From Bacteroidales bacterium SW299 (GTDB taxonomy: Bacteria; Bacteroidota; Bacteroidia; Bacteroidales; Bacteroidaceae), in the NCBI GenBank assembly GCA_019550975.1, contig SDWH01000003.1:175421-239420 (forward strand): a DNA stretch of 64,000 bases. Direction: 5' to 3'. This document shows positions 35,003 through 44,316 of this stretch, in pieces. Under the pieces are notes generated by a model that was not told the DNA's origin, ran no database searches, and saw only the letters and a list, made by a program, of their open reading frames with translations. A program made the translations under genes and the position numbers. Numbering within the stretch: position 1 is the stretch's first letter; each line of letters opens with the position of its first letter.

Positions 35003-36237
35003 TCGGCTGCTTTATAATAAAGGACAGAACAGTTTTCAGCGACGAAGCATCGGGACGCCACATGCTGTATCTGCGATGCGGTGACCGAACGGTATTTTTT
35101 CACTTCGTCATTTATGTCTTCGGCTTTCCCGATCAGTTCGAAAAAAGCCAGATTGTTGGCCACGTTCAGATAGTTCATGTTGCTGAATATCTGTTCGCTT
35201 TCGTAGCGGTTTTTCACCTTCTCGAGTTCATGGTCGTCTACCGGAACGGTTTTCATCCGTTCAAGTTCCTCCCAGATAGCTTGTTCGGCTTGTTCCAGCG
35301 TGATTCCCTGTGCCGGTTTTCCGGTAATTTGCAGCAGGCCGTCGTCTATGCTTCCGGAGATGTAGGCGTCTATTCCGGTGAACAGTTTCTGCTCCTGGAT
35401 CAGCGAGCGTACAAACCGCGATGAGCGTCCGTTGGACAGCACATCGGTGATCATGTCGTATGCGTAGTAGTCCGGATGCTTGCGGTTGCACATGTGGAAC
35501 GCCATGTAGATGGCGTTTACCGGGACTTTCCGTTCTACCGTTTTTCTGCGGATTGCCGTCTGCTTCTCTTCTTTGGGAAGTTGGCGGGCCGGGATATCGC
35601 GTTTCGGTATGGGGCCGAACCATTTTTCCGCCAGCTGCAAGGTCTTTTCGAACGAGATATGCCCCGTTACGGCCAGAATGGCATTGTTCGGTGCATAATA
35701 ATGATAGAAGAACTCCCTCACTTCATCAAGCGTGGCATTTGCAATGTGGTTGATTTCCTTCCCGATGGTGGGCCAGCGGTAGGGGTGCTGCTTGTATGCC
35801 AGTTCTCTCATCAGATGCGAAACATCTCCATACGGCTGGTTGAGGTTGCGCTGCTTGAACTCTTCGATGACTACCTGTCGCTGCACGTCCAGACTTTTGG
35901 GATTGAAGTCGAGGCTGAGCATGCGGTCGCTCTCCAGCCAGAATCCGGTTTCCACATTCTGGTGCGGGAGCGTGATGTAGTAGTTGGTAATGTCGTTGTT
36001 GGTCCATGCGTTGTTCTCTCCTCCTGCGTTCTGTACCGGCGTGTCATAGTCGGGCACATTGATTGAACCGCCGAACATGAGGTGCTCGAACAGGTGTGCG
36101 AATCCCGTATGTTCGGGGTCTTCATCGCGCGCTCCTACATTGTACAGCAGGTTCAGCGCTACCATCTGGGTTGATTTGTCCTCGTGGTGTACGATGCGCA
36201 GTCCGTTATCCAGCGTATGATGGTTTACTTCTATCAT
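34999..36237 (-). CDS. M16 family zinc peptidase (pitrilysin-like)
   Basis: The 412-residue protein has the inverted zinc motif HLFEH (His48, Glu51, His52) in AHLFEHLMFGG. The downstream second half has SRFVRSLIQEQKL, so it resembles a single bilobed processing-peptidase-like unit. No signal peptide is seen, suggesting cytoplasmic action on peptides. It follows the PPIase gene after 23 bp and overlaps the MATE gene. Confidence 0.92.
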   Translation of the reverse strand: MIEVNHHTLDNGLRIVHHEDKSTQMVALNLLYNVGARDEDPEHTGFAHLFEHLMFGGSINVPDYDTPVQNAGGENNAWTNNDITNYYITLPHQNVETGFWLESDRMLSLDFNPKSLDVQRQVVIEEFKQRNLNQPYGDVSHLMRELAYKQHPYRWPTIGKEINHIANATLDEVREFFYHYYAPNNAILAVTGHISFEKTLQLAEKWFGPIPKRDIPARQLPKEEKQTAIRRKTVERKVPVNAIYMAFHMCNRKHPDYYAYDMITDVLSNGRSSRFVRSLIQEQKLFTGIDAYISGSIDDGLLQITGKPAQGITLEQAEQAIWEELERMKTVPVDDHELEKVKNRYESEQIFSNMNYLNVANNLAFFELIGKAEDINDEVKKYRSVTASQIQHVASRCFVAENCSVLYYKAAE

Positions 36238-36260
36238 TTTTATTCCGTTCCTCTACAATA

Positions 36261-37091
36261 TTATTCCTCTACCGTTGCCTTCAGAATGCGGATGTTTTCT
36301 TCCGGACGGTCTTTCCGGTTTGTTTTCACCTTCTGGATGCGGTCGATTACATCCATTCCATCTACAACTTCACCGAATACGGTATATTCGCCGTCCAGGT
36401 GCGGCGCACCTCCGACTGTCGTATAAGCCTGAATCTGTTCGGGAGTGAATCTTACGGGTTCTTCCTTTTCCATAACCTTGTATGCTTCTTCCTCCAGCTT
36501 GTTCTGCAGTTCCATCAGTCCGTCGTTGTCGCCGGCGCGGCGCATCTTGTAGATTTCCTTGATGTGTTTTTGAGCCAGTGAGTTGAAGATGTTTGTCAGC
36601 CGTGCGTCTTTCATGCGTTGCTCCACGTCCAGCAGCTGCTCTTCGTTGAACACCTGCCCCGTCACGATATAGAACTGGCATCCGGACGATTCTTTCTTCG
36701 GGTTCACTTCGTCCCCCTTGCGTGCGGCCGCCAAAGCTCCCTTCTTGTGAATGAACTTCGGATTGAATTCGGCCGGGATGGTATAGCCTACGTCGCCGCT
36801 TCCCAATGATGCGGTGTCCGAGGCCGTTTTGCTTTCCGGATCTCCTGCCTGTATCATGAAGTTTTTGATGACGCGGTGGAAAAGCGTATTGTCGTACATG
36901 CCCTCTTTCACCAGCTTGATGAAATTGTCGCGGTGTCTGGGCGTTTCGTCATACAGCTTTACGGTGATATTTCCCATTGTGGTTTCCAGACGTACAGTAG
37001 TTTCTTCCATATTGTTTTTCTTTTTGTGGCCGGAGCATGCCATAAGTCCGCATGTCATGGCCAGCGTTAATAGAATAAATAGTTTTCTCAT
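36261..37091 (-). CDS. Lipoprotein cyclophilin-type peptidyl-prolyl isomerase
   Basis: The 276-residue protein has a lipoprotein signal with lipobox LMAC (Cys19), so it should be anchored to a membrane on the periplasmic side. The cyclophilin fold follows: ETTMGNITVKLYDETPRHRD, LFHRVIKNFMIQAGDP, then YTVFGEVVDGMDVID. A helical insertion of about 80 residues (about 145-215) interrupts the fold. It helps fold secreted proteins. It is the first gene of the minus-strand run that continues with M16, MATE, kinase and regulator, and it has a -7 box. Confidence 0.92.
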   Translation of the reverse strand: MRKLFILLTLAMTCGLMACSGHKKKNNMEETTVRLETTMGNITVKLYDETPRHRDNFIKLVKEGMYDNTLFHRVIKNFMIQAGDPESKTASDTASLGSGDVGYTIPAEFNPKFIHKKGALAAARKGDEVNPKKESSGCQFYIVTGQVFNEEQLLDVEQRMKDARLTNIFNSLAQKHIKEIYKMRRAGDNDGLMELQNKLEEEAYKVMEKEEPVRFTPEQIQAYTTVGGAPHLDGEYTVFGEVVDGMDVIDRIQKVKTNRKDRPEENIRILKATVEE

Positions 37092-37111
37092 GTTCGGGGC
37101 GATTGATTTTG

Positions 37112-37119
37112 CAAAGGTA
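37112..37119 (-). promoter_or_regulatory. -7 box of the PPIase gene
   Basis: On the minus strand TACCTTTG followed by CAAAAT, 21 bp before ATG 37091. Confidence 0.6.
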
Positions 37120-37283
37120 TAAAAAAGGTGGAGATGGGGAAAATTTCCTGATGTGGAAAAAATGTGCCGGATGATGTTTGTTCCGATTCTTTTTGAGTCA
37201 CTCGCAGCATTTGCACGGTTTGTGCGCCTGTCTTTTTATCTGTTCTTCCGCATCTTTTTGGTCTTTTGCCGCTTGCTTTCTGT

Positions 37284-37366
37284 AAACCGTATTGTGGTTT
37301 ATATGTTCCGCATTATGGTTTGTGTGTTCCACACTGTGGAATATAAAAACCGCATTGTGGAATTGG
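37284..37366. repeat. Four-unit palindrome array, 21-bp period (ACCACA/TGTGGT family)
   Basis: TGTGG-type cores start at 37293, 37314, 37335 and 37356, each 21 bp apart. Unit 1 is AAACCGTA-T-TGTGGTTT and unit 3 is GTTCCACA-C-TGTGGAAT: the outer pairs changed on both arms together (AA/TT to TT/AA). It lies between the PPIase promoter and the terminator of the sulfotransferase gene. Otherwise I see nothing in 37120-37418. Confidence 0.85.
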
Positions 37367-37418
37367 GATTGTTGCAGGATAAATCAGATCTTCTTATGGG
37401 AACGAATGGCGTTGATGC

Positions 37419-37469
37419 AAAAAACGCAGAAACATGGAGAAGTTTTTTGCTCTCTTTGTTCCTGCGTTT
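37419..37469 (-). terminator. Terminator of the sulfation operon
   Basis: AAACGCAGAAAC (37422-37433) pairs with GTTCCTGCGTTT (37458-37469) with one mismatch. On the minus strand a T run follows. Confidence 0.7.
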
Positions 37470-37477
37470 CATCGCAT

Positions 37478-38584
37478 TTACAGCTTATAGTCCCATTGCT
37501 CCAGGGCAAACGACCAGTTCTTTTCAACCAGTTCCACCGTTTCGGGCTTGTACTGGTATTTGTTTTTCTTGTAGCCTTTCTTCTTGTTTACATAGGCTTC
37601 GATGTCGGCCCGGGCTTCCTCGAAACCGGGGATCGAGAGTTTCCGGTAGATTTCCTGTGTCAGGTCGAAGGCGTCTTTTTCATAATCCTCAAAGCGGACT
37701 TCCACCAGATTGCCTTCGGGGATGAACTTCTTGTCGGCTTCGTATTTATGGTATAGCTTTGCATAGACCGACAGGATGTTGTCTTGCAGCTCCTGCGCGC
37801 TGATTTCCTGAAGCTGGAGCGGCTTGATGGTGTTTGTGAAGAAGCTCCGCGTTGACTCGAACACGGTGTAGGGATTGCGCATCAGGTAAATGAACTTTGC
37901 GTTCGGGAACATCTTTACCAGCTCTTTCACGCGTCCGGTATGCGGCGGGTTCTTGCTTAGGAACTGGGTGCCGCGGGTGTTCCGCAAAGATATTTTGATG
38001 AGTTTGGTGAACACTTCCTCAAACACCTTCAGTTCGGCATCCGAAATGTCGTCGAAAAGCAAGTATTTGTCAGCGTATTCCTGCATGTGTTTGGGAAGGA
38101 ACCAGAAGTTGTAGTACGTGTACGGCATCATGTTGCAGAGCGCGAACTCTTCTTCTTGAGGCAGATCTACAGCCAGTTCCATGTTGTCGGTGGGGCGCTT
38201 GTCCGGCATCAGCCAGCTCATGTTCTTTTTAAAGAACGGCTGCCCCCACATCATCAGATGCGGGAATACGGTCTGGTAAGTCGTGTTGTAGCCGAAATGC
38301 TTGTCGCACGAAAACACGTTGTGCATGAATGTTGTTCCGCTCCGCCAGTGTCCCAGGATAAACACCGGGTCGTGTTCGAGCGGTTTGTCGGCCAGCAGCT
38401 TTTCATATTTCTTGTCCTGCAATGGCTTCAAGACGGAAAGCAGGCGGCATACCGCTTTGGTCAGGCGGAATTTTCCTTTGTATGCCGGGTCAATCGTGCG
38501 TCCTTTGGTGATTTCGTTGAATGTTTTCCAGTCGGCTCCGACTAGTGTATTCACCGGCAGTTTGCTGAATTCTAGTAATCCCAT
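37478..38584 (-). CDS. PAPS-dependent sulfotransferase
   Basis: The 368-residue protein carries the PAPS-binding loop FILGHWRSGTTFMHN (about 75-89). It also carries the 3'-phosphate loop region with FIYLMRNPYTVFESTRSFF (about 231-249) and SKNPPHTGR before it. No signal peptide is present, so it acts in the cytoplasm. It transfers a sulfonate group from PAPS to an acceptor. It is the last gene of an operon that makes PAPS (cysC, cysD, cysN) and removes PAP (cysQ). The equivalent B. thetaiotaomicron locus (BT0416 region) has been reported to sulfonate cholesterol and related steroids, so a lipid or steroid acceptor is a reasonable guess but is not shown by sequence. Confidence 0.88.
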   Translation of the reverse strand: MGLLEFSKLPVNTLVGADWKTFNEITKGRTIDPAYKGKFRLTKAVCRLLSVLKPLQDKKYEKLLADKPLEHDPVFILGHWRSGTTFMHNVFSCDKHFGYNTTYQTVFPHLMMWGQPFFKKNMSWLMPDKRPTDNMELAVDLPQEEEFALCNMMPYTYYNFWFLPKHMQEYADKYLLFDDISDAELKVFEEVFTKLIKISLRNTRGTQFLSKNPPHTGRVKELVKMFPNAKFIYLMRNPYTVFESTRSFFTNTIKPLQLQEISAQELQDNILSVYAKLYHKYEADKKFIPEGNLVEVRFEDYEKDAFDLTQEIYRKLSIPGFEEARADIEAYVNKKKGYKKNKYQYKPETVELVEKNWSFALEQWDYKL

Positions 38585-38658
38585 GTCGTTCAGTTGATGG
38601 TTAGCAGCGAAGACTGGAATAACGAATCTCCGCTATTAACTGTTGATTTTTTAATTGT

Positions 38659-40167
38659 TTATTTTTTGATTTCGATGGTGTATCCCTGTCGTCCCAGATC
38701 TTTCACGGCTGTTTCTATCGCTTCGTAATGTTCCGGACCGATACCCAGGCGCGGAAGGTCGAGCACCGGCACTTCCATGGTTGTATGCATGTCCTTGTCT
38801 TCTACCTTGCTGATGATCATGCCGGCTGCGCTTGTGTTGTTCGTAATCGGGTCGATGAGGATGAAAGCGCCCGTGGCCTTGTTTTCCGTATACGGGTCGA
38901 AGAACAGTTCTTTCGATGAAGTCAGCACAACGTGTGCGATCTGGTTGAGTTGCAGAGGCACGTCTTCTTTTTTGAGCTTTCCGTTTTCCACGCTCAGGTG
39001 GTCCATCGTGTTCACATCCACTTTATATTTGATAGAGTCTATGCGTGTGCGGCTCATATTGGTTGTCTGTTTCAGAAAGAAGGACTTTTCCATGTCCATT
39101 TTTTCTTCGTCCATCCATACGAGCATGGCCTCAAAGTTTCGTCCTACCATCGGCATGTTGTCCGGATGAACCAGCATGTCGCCTCGCGACACGTCAATTT
39201 CGTCCTCCAGAGTAAGTGTGACAGACATCGGCGGATAAGCGTAGTCGCATTCTCCGTCGGGCGAGTAGATGGCTTTCACGTGGGTTTTCTTTCCGGAAGG
39301 AAGTGCCACCACTTCATCTCCCTTGCGTACGATTCCCGAAGCTACCTTTGATGAGAATCCGCGGAAGTCGAGGTTCGGACGCAGTACATACTGCACCGGA
39401 TAGCGGAAGTCTGTCAGGTTGTGGTCGTTTCCGATGTGTACGGTTTCGAGGAATTCCAGCAGCGAAGGGCCTTCGTACCAGGGTGTACGTTCAGATTTCT
39501 CTACCACATTGTCGCCGTCAAGCGCCGACAGAGGGATGCAAGTGACGTCGGGCACTCCCAATGGCGCGATGAAAGCCTTGTAGTCGGCTACAATATTGTC
39601 GAATACTTCCTTTGAGAAGTCCACCAGGTCCATCTTGTTGACTGCCAGCACCACATGTTTGATTCCCAGCAGAGAAACCAGGTATGTGTGCCGGCGGGTC
39701 TGGGTGATGACACCGGCGCGCGCATCTACCAGAATGATAGCCAGATTGGCGGTAGACCCTCCGGTAATCATGTTGCGTGTATACTGTTCGTGTCCCGGAG
39801 TGTCGGCAATGATGAACTTGCGGTTGTTGGTCGAGAAGTAGCGGTAAGCCACATCGATGGTGATTCCCTGTTCGCGTTCAGCCTTCAGTCCGTCGAGCAG
39901 CAGTGCGTAGTCGATATGCTCTCCGGCGTTTCCCACGCGTTTGCTGTCGCGTTCCAAAGCGTCGAGCTGGTCTTCATAAATTTTTTTGCTGTCGAAAAGC
40001 AGGCGGCCGATAAGGGTCGATTTGCCGTCGTCTACAGATCCGGCAGTCAGAAAGCGGAGCAAGTCCTTTTGCTCGTCTTTTTTCAGAAACTCCTCGATAG
40101 ACATTTTACCTCTTGTTTCGCCTTCCATCGGGTTTCCTGATTTGGTCTTATCTAATTCTTCCATCAT
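38659..40167 (-). CDS. cysN: Sulfate adenylyltransferase subunit 1 (GTPase)
   Basis: The 502-residue GTPase drives APS formation by CysD. It has an EF-Tu-like G domain with [16 protein letters not shown] (G1, about 41-56), [12 protein letters not shown] (G3) and NKMDLV (G4), then two beta-barrel domains. There is no fused APS kinase; the kinase is encoded separately as cysC. Two ATG codons are in tandem at 40167 and 40164. It lies 74 bp upstream of the sulfotransferase gene and 86 bp after cysD. Confidence 0.94.
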   Translation of the reverse strand: MMEELDKTKSGNPMEGETRGKMSIEEFLKKDEQKDLLRFLTAGSVDDGKSTLIGRLLFDSKKIYEDQLDALERDSKRVGNAGEHIDYALLLDGLKAEREQGITIDVAYRYFSTNNRKFIIADTPGHEQYTRNMITGGSTANLAIILVDARAGVITQTRRHTYLVSLLGIKHVVLAVNKMDLVDFSKEVFDNIVADYKAFIAPLGVPDVTCIPLSALDGDNVVEKSERTPWYEGPSLLEFLETVHIGNDHNLTDFRYPVQYVLRPNLDFRGFSSKVASGIVRKGDEVVALPSGKKTHVKAIYSPDGECDYAYPPMSVTLTLEDEIDVSRGDMLVHPDNMPMVGRNFEAMLVWMDEEKMDMEKSFFLKQTTNMSRTRIDSIKYKVDVNTMDHLSVENGKLKKEDVPLQLNQIAHVVLTSSKELFFDPYTENKATGAFILIDPITNNTSAAGMIISKVEDKDMHTTMEVPVLDLPRLGIGPEHYEAIETAVKDLGRQGYTIEIKK

Positions 40168-40253
40168 TTTTTCAATTAATAGTTAACTGTTGATAATTAA
40201 GAACGTATCGGCAGGCTGCTGCCCGTCATTCATCCTTGATTATTCATTGCTTG

Positions 40254-41165
40254 TCAGAAGTATCCTTCACGCTTCTTTTCTTCCATGCTGGCATCCTGGT
40301 CAAAGTCGATGACACGTGTTGTGCGTTCGCTCTTGGTGGTTGTCATCATCTCTTCCACGATTTTTTCGATTGTATCGGCTTCGCTTTCGATCGCTCCGGT
40401 CAGCGGCCAGCACCCGAGAGTGCGGAAACGGATCTTCTTCATTTCAATTTTGTCGCGGTACTTTTCCGGCAGACGGTCATCGTCGGGCATGATGAGTTGC
40501 CCGTCGATGTTTACGGTAGGCCGTTCCTTTGCAAAATACAGCGGTACAATCGGAATATTTTCCAGACGGATGTATTGCCATACATCCAGTTCTGTCCAGT
40601 TGCTCAGCGGGAACACGCGGATGCTTTCACCCTTGCGGATGCGCGTGTTGTACAAGTCCCACAGCTCCGGACGCTGGTTTTTCGGATCCCACTGGTGGAA
40701 CTCGTTGCGGAACGAGAATATGCGTTCCTTGGCGCGTGACTTCTCTTCATCGCGTCGTGCGCCTCCGAAGGCCGCGTCAAACTTGTATTTGTCGAGTGCG
40801 TGCAGCAAGGCTTGTGTTTTCATCAGGTCTGTATGCACCTTGCTTCCGTGGGTAAACGGACCTACTCCGGCACGGAACGCTTCCATGTTGCTTTCCACAA
40901 TCAGTTTCCATCCATGCTCCCTGGCATATTCGTCGCGGAACTTCAGCATTTCCTTGAATTTCCATTTCGAGTCGATATGCATCAGCGGAAACGGAGCTTT
41001 TCCCGGGGCAAATGCTTTTTCGGCCAGACGCACCATTACGGAAGAGTCTTTTCCGATGCTGTAGAGCATTACCGGGTTTTCAAAAGAGGCGGCCACTTCA
41101 CGTATGATGTGGATAGACTCGGCTTCGAGTTCTTTCAAGTGGCTCAGGTTATATTCTTCTTGCAT
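40254..41165 (-). CDS. cysD: Sulfate adenylyltransferase subunit 2
   Basis: The 303-residue catalytic subunit joins ATP and sulfate to adenosine 5'-phosphosulfate. It belongs to the PP-loop family; the loop is seen in [36 protein letters not shown] and [10 protein letters not shown] are CysD-specific. It ends in the usual basic REGYF. It works as a complex with CysN and starts 10 bp after cysC. Confidence 0.95.
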   Translation of the reverse strand: MQEEYNLSHLKELEAESIHIIREVAASFENPVMLYSIGKDSSVMVRLAEKAFAPGKAPFPLMHIDSKWKFKEMLKFRDEYAREHGWKLIVESNMEAFRAGVGPFTHGSKVHTDLMKTQALLHALDKYKFDAAFGGARRDEEKSRAKERIFSFRNEFHQWDPKNQRPELWDLYNTRIRKGESIRVFPLSNWTELDVWQYIRLENIPIVPLYFAKERPTVNIDGQLIMPDDDRLPEKYRDKIEMKKIRFRTLGCWPLTGAIESEADTIEKIVEEMMTTTKSERTTRVIDFDQDASMEEKKREGYF

Positions 41166-41175
41166 AATTGTATAG

Positions 41176-41772
41176 TTATATTTTAGTTACTTTCGGTAAT
41201 ATCAGTTCCAGGAGCCGGCCGACAGATTCTTCGATTGACAGTTTCGATGTGTCAAGCGAGAGAGCCGGGTGAAGCGGGGCTTCGAACGGTGCGGACACTC
41301 CTGTGAAATTCTTGATCTCTCCTTTGCGTGCCTTGGCATACAGGCCCTTTACGTCGCGCCGTTCGCATTCTTCGATCGGTGTGCTTACATAAATCTCTAC
41401 GAAATCGTCTTTTCCGATGATGTCGGCCGCCATTTCACGCAAATCGTTGTTCGGGCTGATGAATGCGGCGATTGTAATGATGCCCGTATCAACGAACAGC
41501 TTTCCAACTTCCGCTATGCGCCGTATGTTTTCCGTGCGGTCTTCGGCCGAGAATCCCAGATTGTTGTTGATTCCGCTTCGGATGTTGTCGCCGTCAAGGA
41601 TGCGGCAGAGCAAGTGCCGTTTTTGAAGTTCACGTTCCAGCGCAATGGCGATGGTGCTTTTTCCCGAACCGCTCAGTCCGGTAAACCAGATCATCAGTCC
41701 ATGCTGTCCGAGCAGGTTTTCCTTGTCGGAACGGGTCAGCATCTTGTCGAATATAGGATAGATATGTTCCAT
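41176..41772 (-). CDS. cysC: Adenylylsulfate (APS) kinase
   Basis: I choose ATG 41772 ([10 protein letters not shown], 198 residues); the frame stays open to 41802, but that extension would overlap the end of the permease gene. The P-loop GLSGSGKST (about 32-40), the APS-binding DGDNIRSG and the conserved [16 protein letters not shown] are present. It phosphorylates APS to PAPS. Production of PAPS without PAPS reductase or sulfite reductase in the cluster indicates use for sulfonation. Confidence 0.94.
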   Translation of the reverse strand: MEHIYPIFDKMLTRSDKENLLGQHGLMIWFTGLSGSGKSTIAIALERELQKRHLLCRILDGDNIRSGINNNLGFSAEDRTENIRRIAEVGKLFVDTGIITIAAFISPNNDLREMAADIIGKDDFVEIYVSTPIEECERRDVKGLYAKARKGEIKNFTGVSAPFEAPLHPALSLDTSKLSIEESVGRLLELILPKVTKI

Positions 41773-41788
41773 AATCTTTTTGTTTTTG

Positions 41789-43357
41789 TTAAGCCGGTAC
41801 AAACGGCCAGATTAAAGGGATGAGTGAAACGGATATTATCATGACAATCAGGTCCATAGGAATACCGATTCTCATGAAATCCGTAAACTTATAGTTTCCG
41901 GCGCCTTGCACGATCAGGTTGGTCTGGTAGCCGATTGGAGTGGCGAACCCGGCTGATGCGGCTATGCAGATCGCGATAAAGAACGGCATCGGGTCTACTC
42001 CGAATTTCTGGGCTGTTTCCAGAGCCAGCGGGAAAGCAAGTGCGGCCGCTGCGTTATTGGTGATAAGTTCCGTGATAACCAGCGTGACAAAATAGAGCAA
42101 GGCCAGCGCTCCCCATGCTCCCAGCGAGCCGGCCACGTTTTTGATGAAGTTTGCAATCAGAGCGGCAAGTCCGGATTCTTCCATCGCCGCACTGATGGCA
42201 AAAGCGCAGGCGATTGTAATCAGAATGTCCCAGCTGATGTATTTGGTGTATTTTTTCGGAGGGAACATCTTGAGCCACGCCATGACAACCGCAGTGACGG
42301 CTGCAAAGAAAAACATGTCCATCTTTACGTTGGGAAAGCGTTCCTGAATGGCCGGAAGCTCGCCGATTGTAGCTCCGATGATCATGATGAGAAGCAGGGC
42401 CAGTGCAGTCCATTTCTTCCAGGACGGTACGGGGCGGGTAGGAATTTCCTTGCCGTTGGTCATCATCAAGAACACAGACGAGTCGCCCCAGGTCTTGGTG
42501 AAGTCATCATCGGCCAGCAAGACCAGCGTATCGCCTTGCTGCAGCCTTACTTCTCCCAAATTTTCGGTGATGATCTGTCCTCCCTGGCGTATTTCCTTGA
42601 TTTCAGCTCCGTATTTTCTTTTGAAGTCGAAGTTCTTCAGTTTTCGTTTCAGTCCCGGAAAGCGGGATGCCAGCACCACCTCCACGATGTGCTGTCCTTT
42701 TTCTACGGCTGCGTCTGCCTCTTCTTCCTCGAAGTTGTCGGGCCTTTCGGCAGGAAGCAGCTTCTTTGATGTCAGAATGATGAAAAGCAGTCCCACAACC
42801 GTGATGGGAATGCCAATGAAAGCCAAGTCAAACATCTTCAGTCCTCCAAGTCCCTTGTCGATCATCATTCCGTGTACAACCAGGTTCGTTGATGTGCCGA
42901 TGAGCGTACACAAGCCTCCCAGGATGGTTGCATACGAGAGGGGAATCAGGAATTTCGTGCACGACAGGCCGATTTTCTTCGCCCAGTTTTTCACTATCGG
43001 AGCGAATATCACCACCACCGGCGTATTGTTCAGGAAAGCAGAGAATGCGCTCACTATGGGAAGAAGGCGGAGCTGGGCCTTAGTCACTGTCGTTTCCTTT
43101 TCGGGAAGGAGTTTCTTTACGATGGTGCTCAACGCGCCGCTCTGCCTTACGCCCTCGCTTACGAGAAACAGAAGGGCTACGGTTATCATTCCGCGGTTGC
43201 TGAATCCTGCTACCATCTGTTTGGGCGTAATAATTCCTGCTGCCATGAATACGACAACCAACGACAGCAGTACGATGCCCGGACGCATCTTGTCTAGGAT
43301 AAGTGCTGTCAGCATTCCGATCAGTCCGAGCAGTACAAATATTATTTCAAAATTCAT
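41789..43357 (-). CDS. SLC13/DASS family permease with TrkA-C domain, probable sulfate importer
   Basis: The 522-residue membrane protein has two bundles of hydrophobic helices. Each bundle has a re-entrant loop motif (FLNNTPVVVIF and ITNNAAAALAFPLAL), as in Na+/anion symporters. Between them (about 215-300) sits a cytosolic TrkA-C/RCK_C-like domain (QQGDTLVLLADDD). Anion specificity is not certain from sequence. The position inside the cysQ-cysC-cysD-cysN operon makes sulfate uptake the best guess. It starts 18 bp after cysQ. Confidence 0.88.
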   Translation of the reverse strand: MNFEIIFVLLGLIGMLTALILDKMRPGIVLLSLVVVFMAAGIITPKQMVAGFSNRGMITVALLFLVSEGVRQSGALSTIVKKLLPEKETTVTKAQLRLLPIVSAFSAFLNNTPVVVIFAPIVKNWAKKIGLSCTKFLIPLSYATILGGLCTLIGTSTNLVVHGMMIDKGLGGLKMFDLAFIGIPITVVGLLFIILTSKKLLPAERPDNFEEEEADAAVEKGQHIVEVVLASRFPGLKRKLKNFDFKRKYGAEIKEIRQGGQIITENLGEVRLQQGDTLVLLADDDFTKTWGDSSVFLMMTNGKEIPTRPVPSWKKWTALALLLIMIIGATIGELPAIQERFPNVKMDMFFFAAVTAVVMAWLKMFPPKKYTKYISWDILITIACAFAISAAMEESGLAALIANFIKNVAGSLGAWGALALLYFVTLVITELITNNAAAALAFPLALETAQKFGVDPMPFFIAICIAASAGFATPIGYQTNLIVQGAGNYKFTDFMRIGIPMDLIVMIISVSLIPLIWPFVPA

Positions 43358-43375
43358 ATTCTTTTATCAGATAGT

Positions 43376-44221
43376 TTATCGTTCGTCTGAATCTGTGCGG
43401 CGTTCCGTTGCGGGCAGCACGATGAACCATGGATTCAGCAGGTCTTCTTTGTTGTATTGGAGCGGCTTGTCGCTTCCGGCATTGTAGACTTCACCTCCTG
43501 CCGCGCGTACGATGGCATGTCCTGCCGCTGTGTCCCATTCCATTGTCGGGGCAAACCGCGGATAAGCGTCAGCCTTTCCTTCGGCTACCAGGCACAGCTT
43601 TAGTGAGCTGCCGCTCGAAACGGTTTCCACTTTTTCGTGCTTTTTGCTCATCTCGTCGATGTAGGCCTGCGTTTCCGGCGTGAGATGCGAGCGCGATGCC
43701 ACGATGACAAAGTTGTCGTGTCTGTTTCCCGGTTCCGGCAGACGCCGGCAGTCTGCTATCAGGCTGTCGATGGTTGTCCCTTCTTTCAGTTCCTGGATAT
43801 CTTCGGCCTTGTACGCTCCCCATTCCGTGTCCGCAAAATACAATTGCCGTTTTACGGGTACATAGATTACTCCTGCTTCGGGGCTTCCGTTTTTGACATA
43901 AGCGATGTTCACGGTAAATTCTCCGTTTCGTTTGATGAACTCTTTGGTTCCGTCCAGCGGGTCGACCACCCACAATTCATTCCACCTCATCCGTTCTTCC
44001 TGAGGCATCTTTTTCCCTTCCTCGCTCAATACTGGGTAGGGAGTGTCGGCCAGCATACTCGCAATCACTGCGTGTGACTTGCGGTCGGCGACGGTCAGCG
44101 GTGAGTTGTCTGCCTTCTTTTCTATTTCAAAATCAGCGTTCGGATCAGTGTAAACCCTCATGATTTCCGCCCCGGCTTTCAGGGCAGCCTGAATGGCAAC
44201 GTATAAAATATTTTTATCCAT
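43376..44221 (-). CDS. cysQ: 3'(2'),5'-bisphosphate nucleotidase
   Basis: The 281-residue protein is of the inositol-monophosphatase fold. The metal-binding motif DPLDGTKEFI (about 87-96) and the second motif MEWDTAAGHAIVRAAGG near the C-terminus are complete. It hydrolyses PAP, the by-product of every sulfotransferase reaction and a product inhibitor, to AMP. It is the first gene of the sulfation operon. Upstream a small hairpin (GCTGT...ACAGC, about 44231-44246) lies in its leader; no consensus promoter is seen. Confidence 0.93.
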   Translation of the reverse strand: MDKNILYVAIQAALKAGAEIMRVYTDPNADFEIEKKADNSPLTVADRKSHAVIASMLADTPYPVLSEEGKKMPQEERMRWNELWVVDPLDGTKEFIKRNGEFTVNIAYVKNGSPEAGVIYVPVKRQLYFADTEWGAYKAEDIQELKEGTTIDSLIADCRRLPEPGNRHDNFVIVASRSHLTPETQAYIDEMSKKHEKVETVSSGSSLKLCLVAEGKADAYPRFAPTMEWDTAAGHAIVRAAGGEVYNAGSDKPLQYNKEDLLNPWFIVLPATERRTDSDER

Positions 44222-44316
44222 AATACATAAATTGCTGTAAAATAACAGCTTTTTTAAAGATGGGATATAGCTTAAAAGTCGTTTTTTTTGTTCAAGTCTT
44301 TCTCCTATAACTTATT

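Noticed and set aside
37478..41772. Assimilatory sulfate reduction for cysteine synthesis
   Set aside because: PAPS reductase and sulfite reductase are missing, and a sulfotransferase with PAP phosphatase is present instead.
41773..41802. N-terminal extension of cysC to 41802
   Set aside because: It would overlap the permease stop and adds residues absent from other APS kinases; ATG 41772 gives a normal N-terminus.
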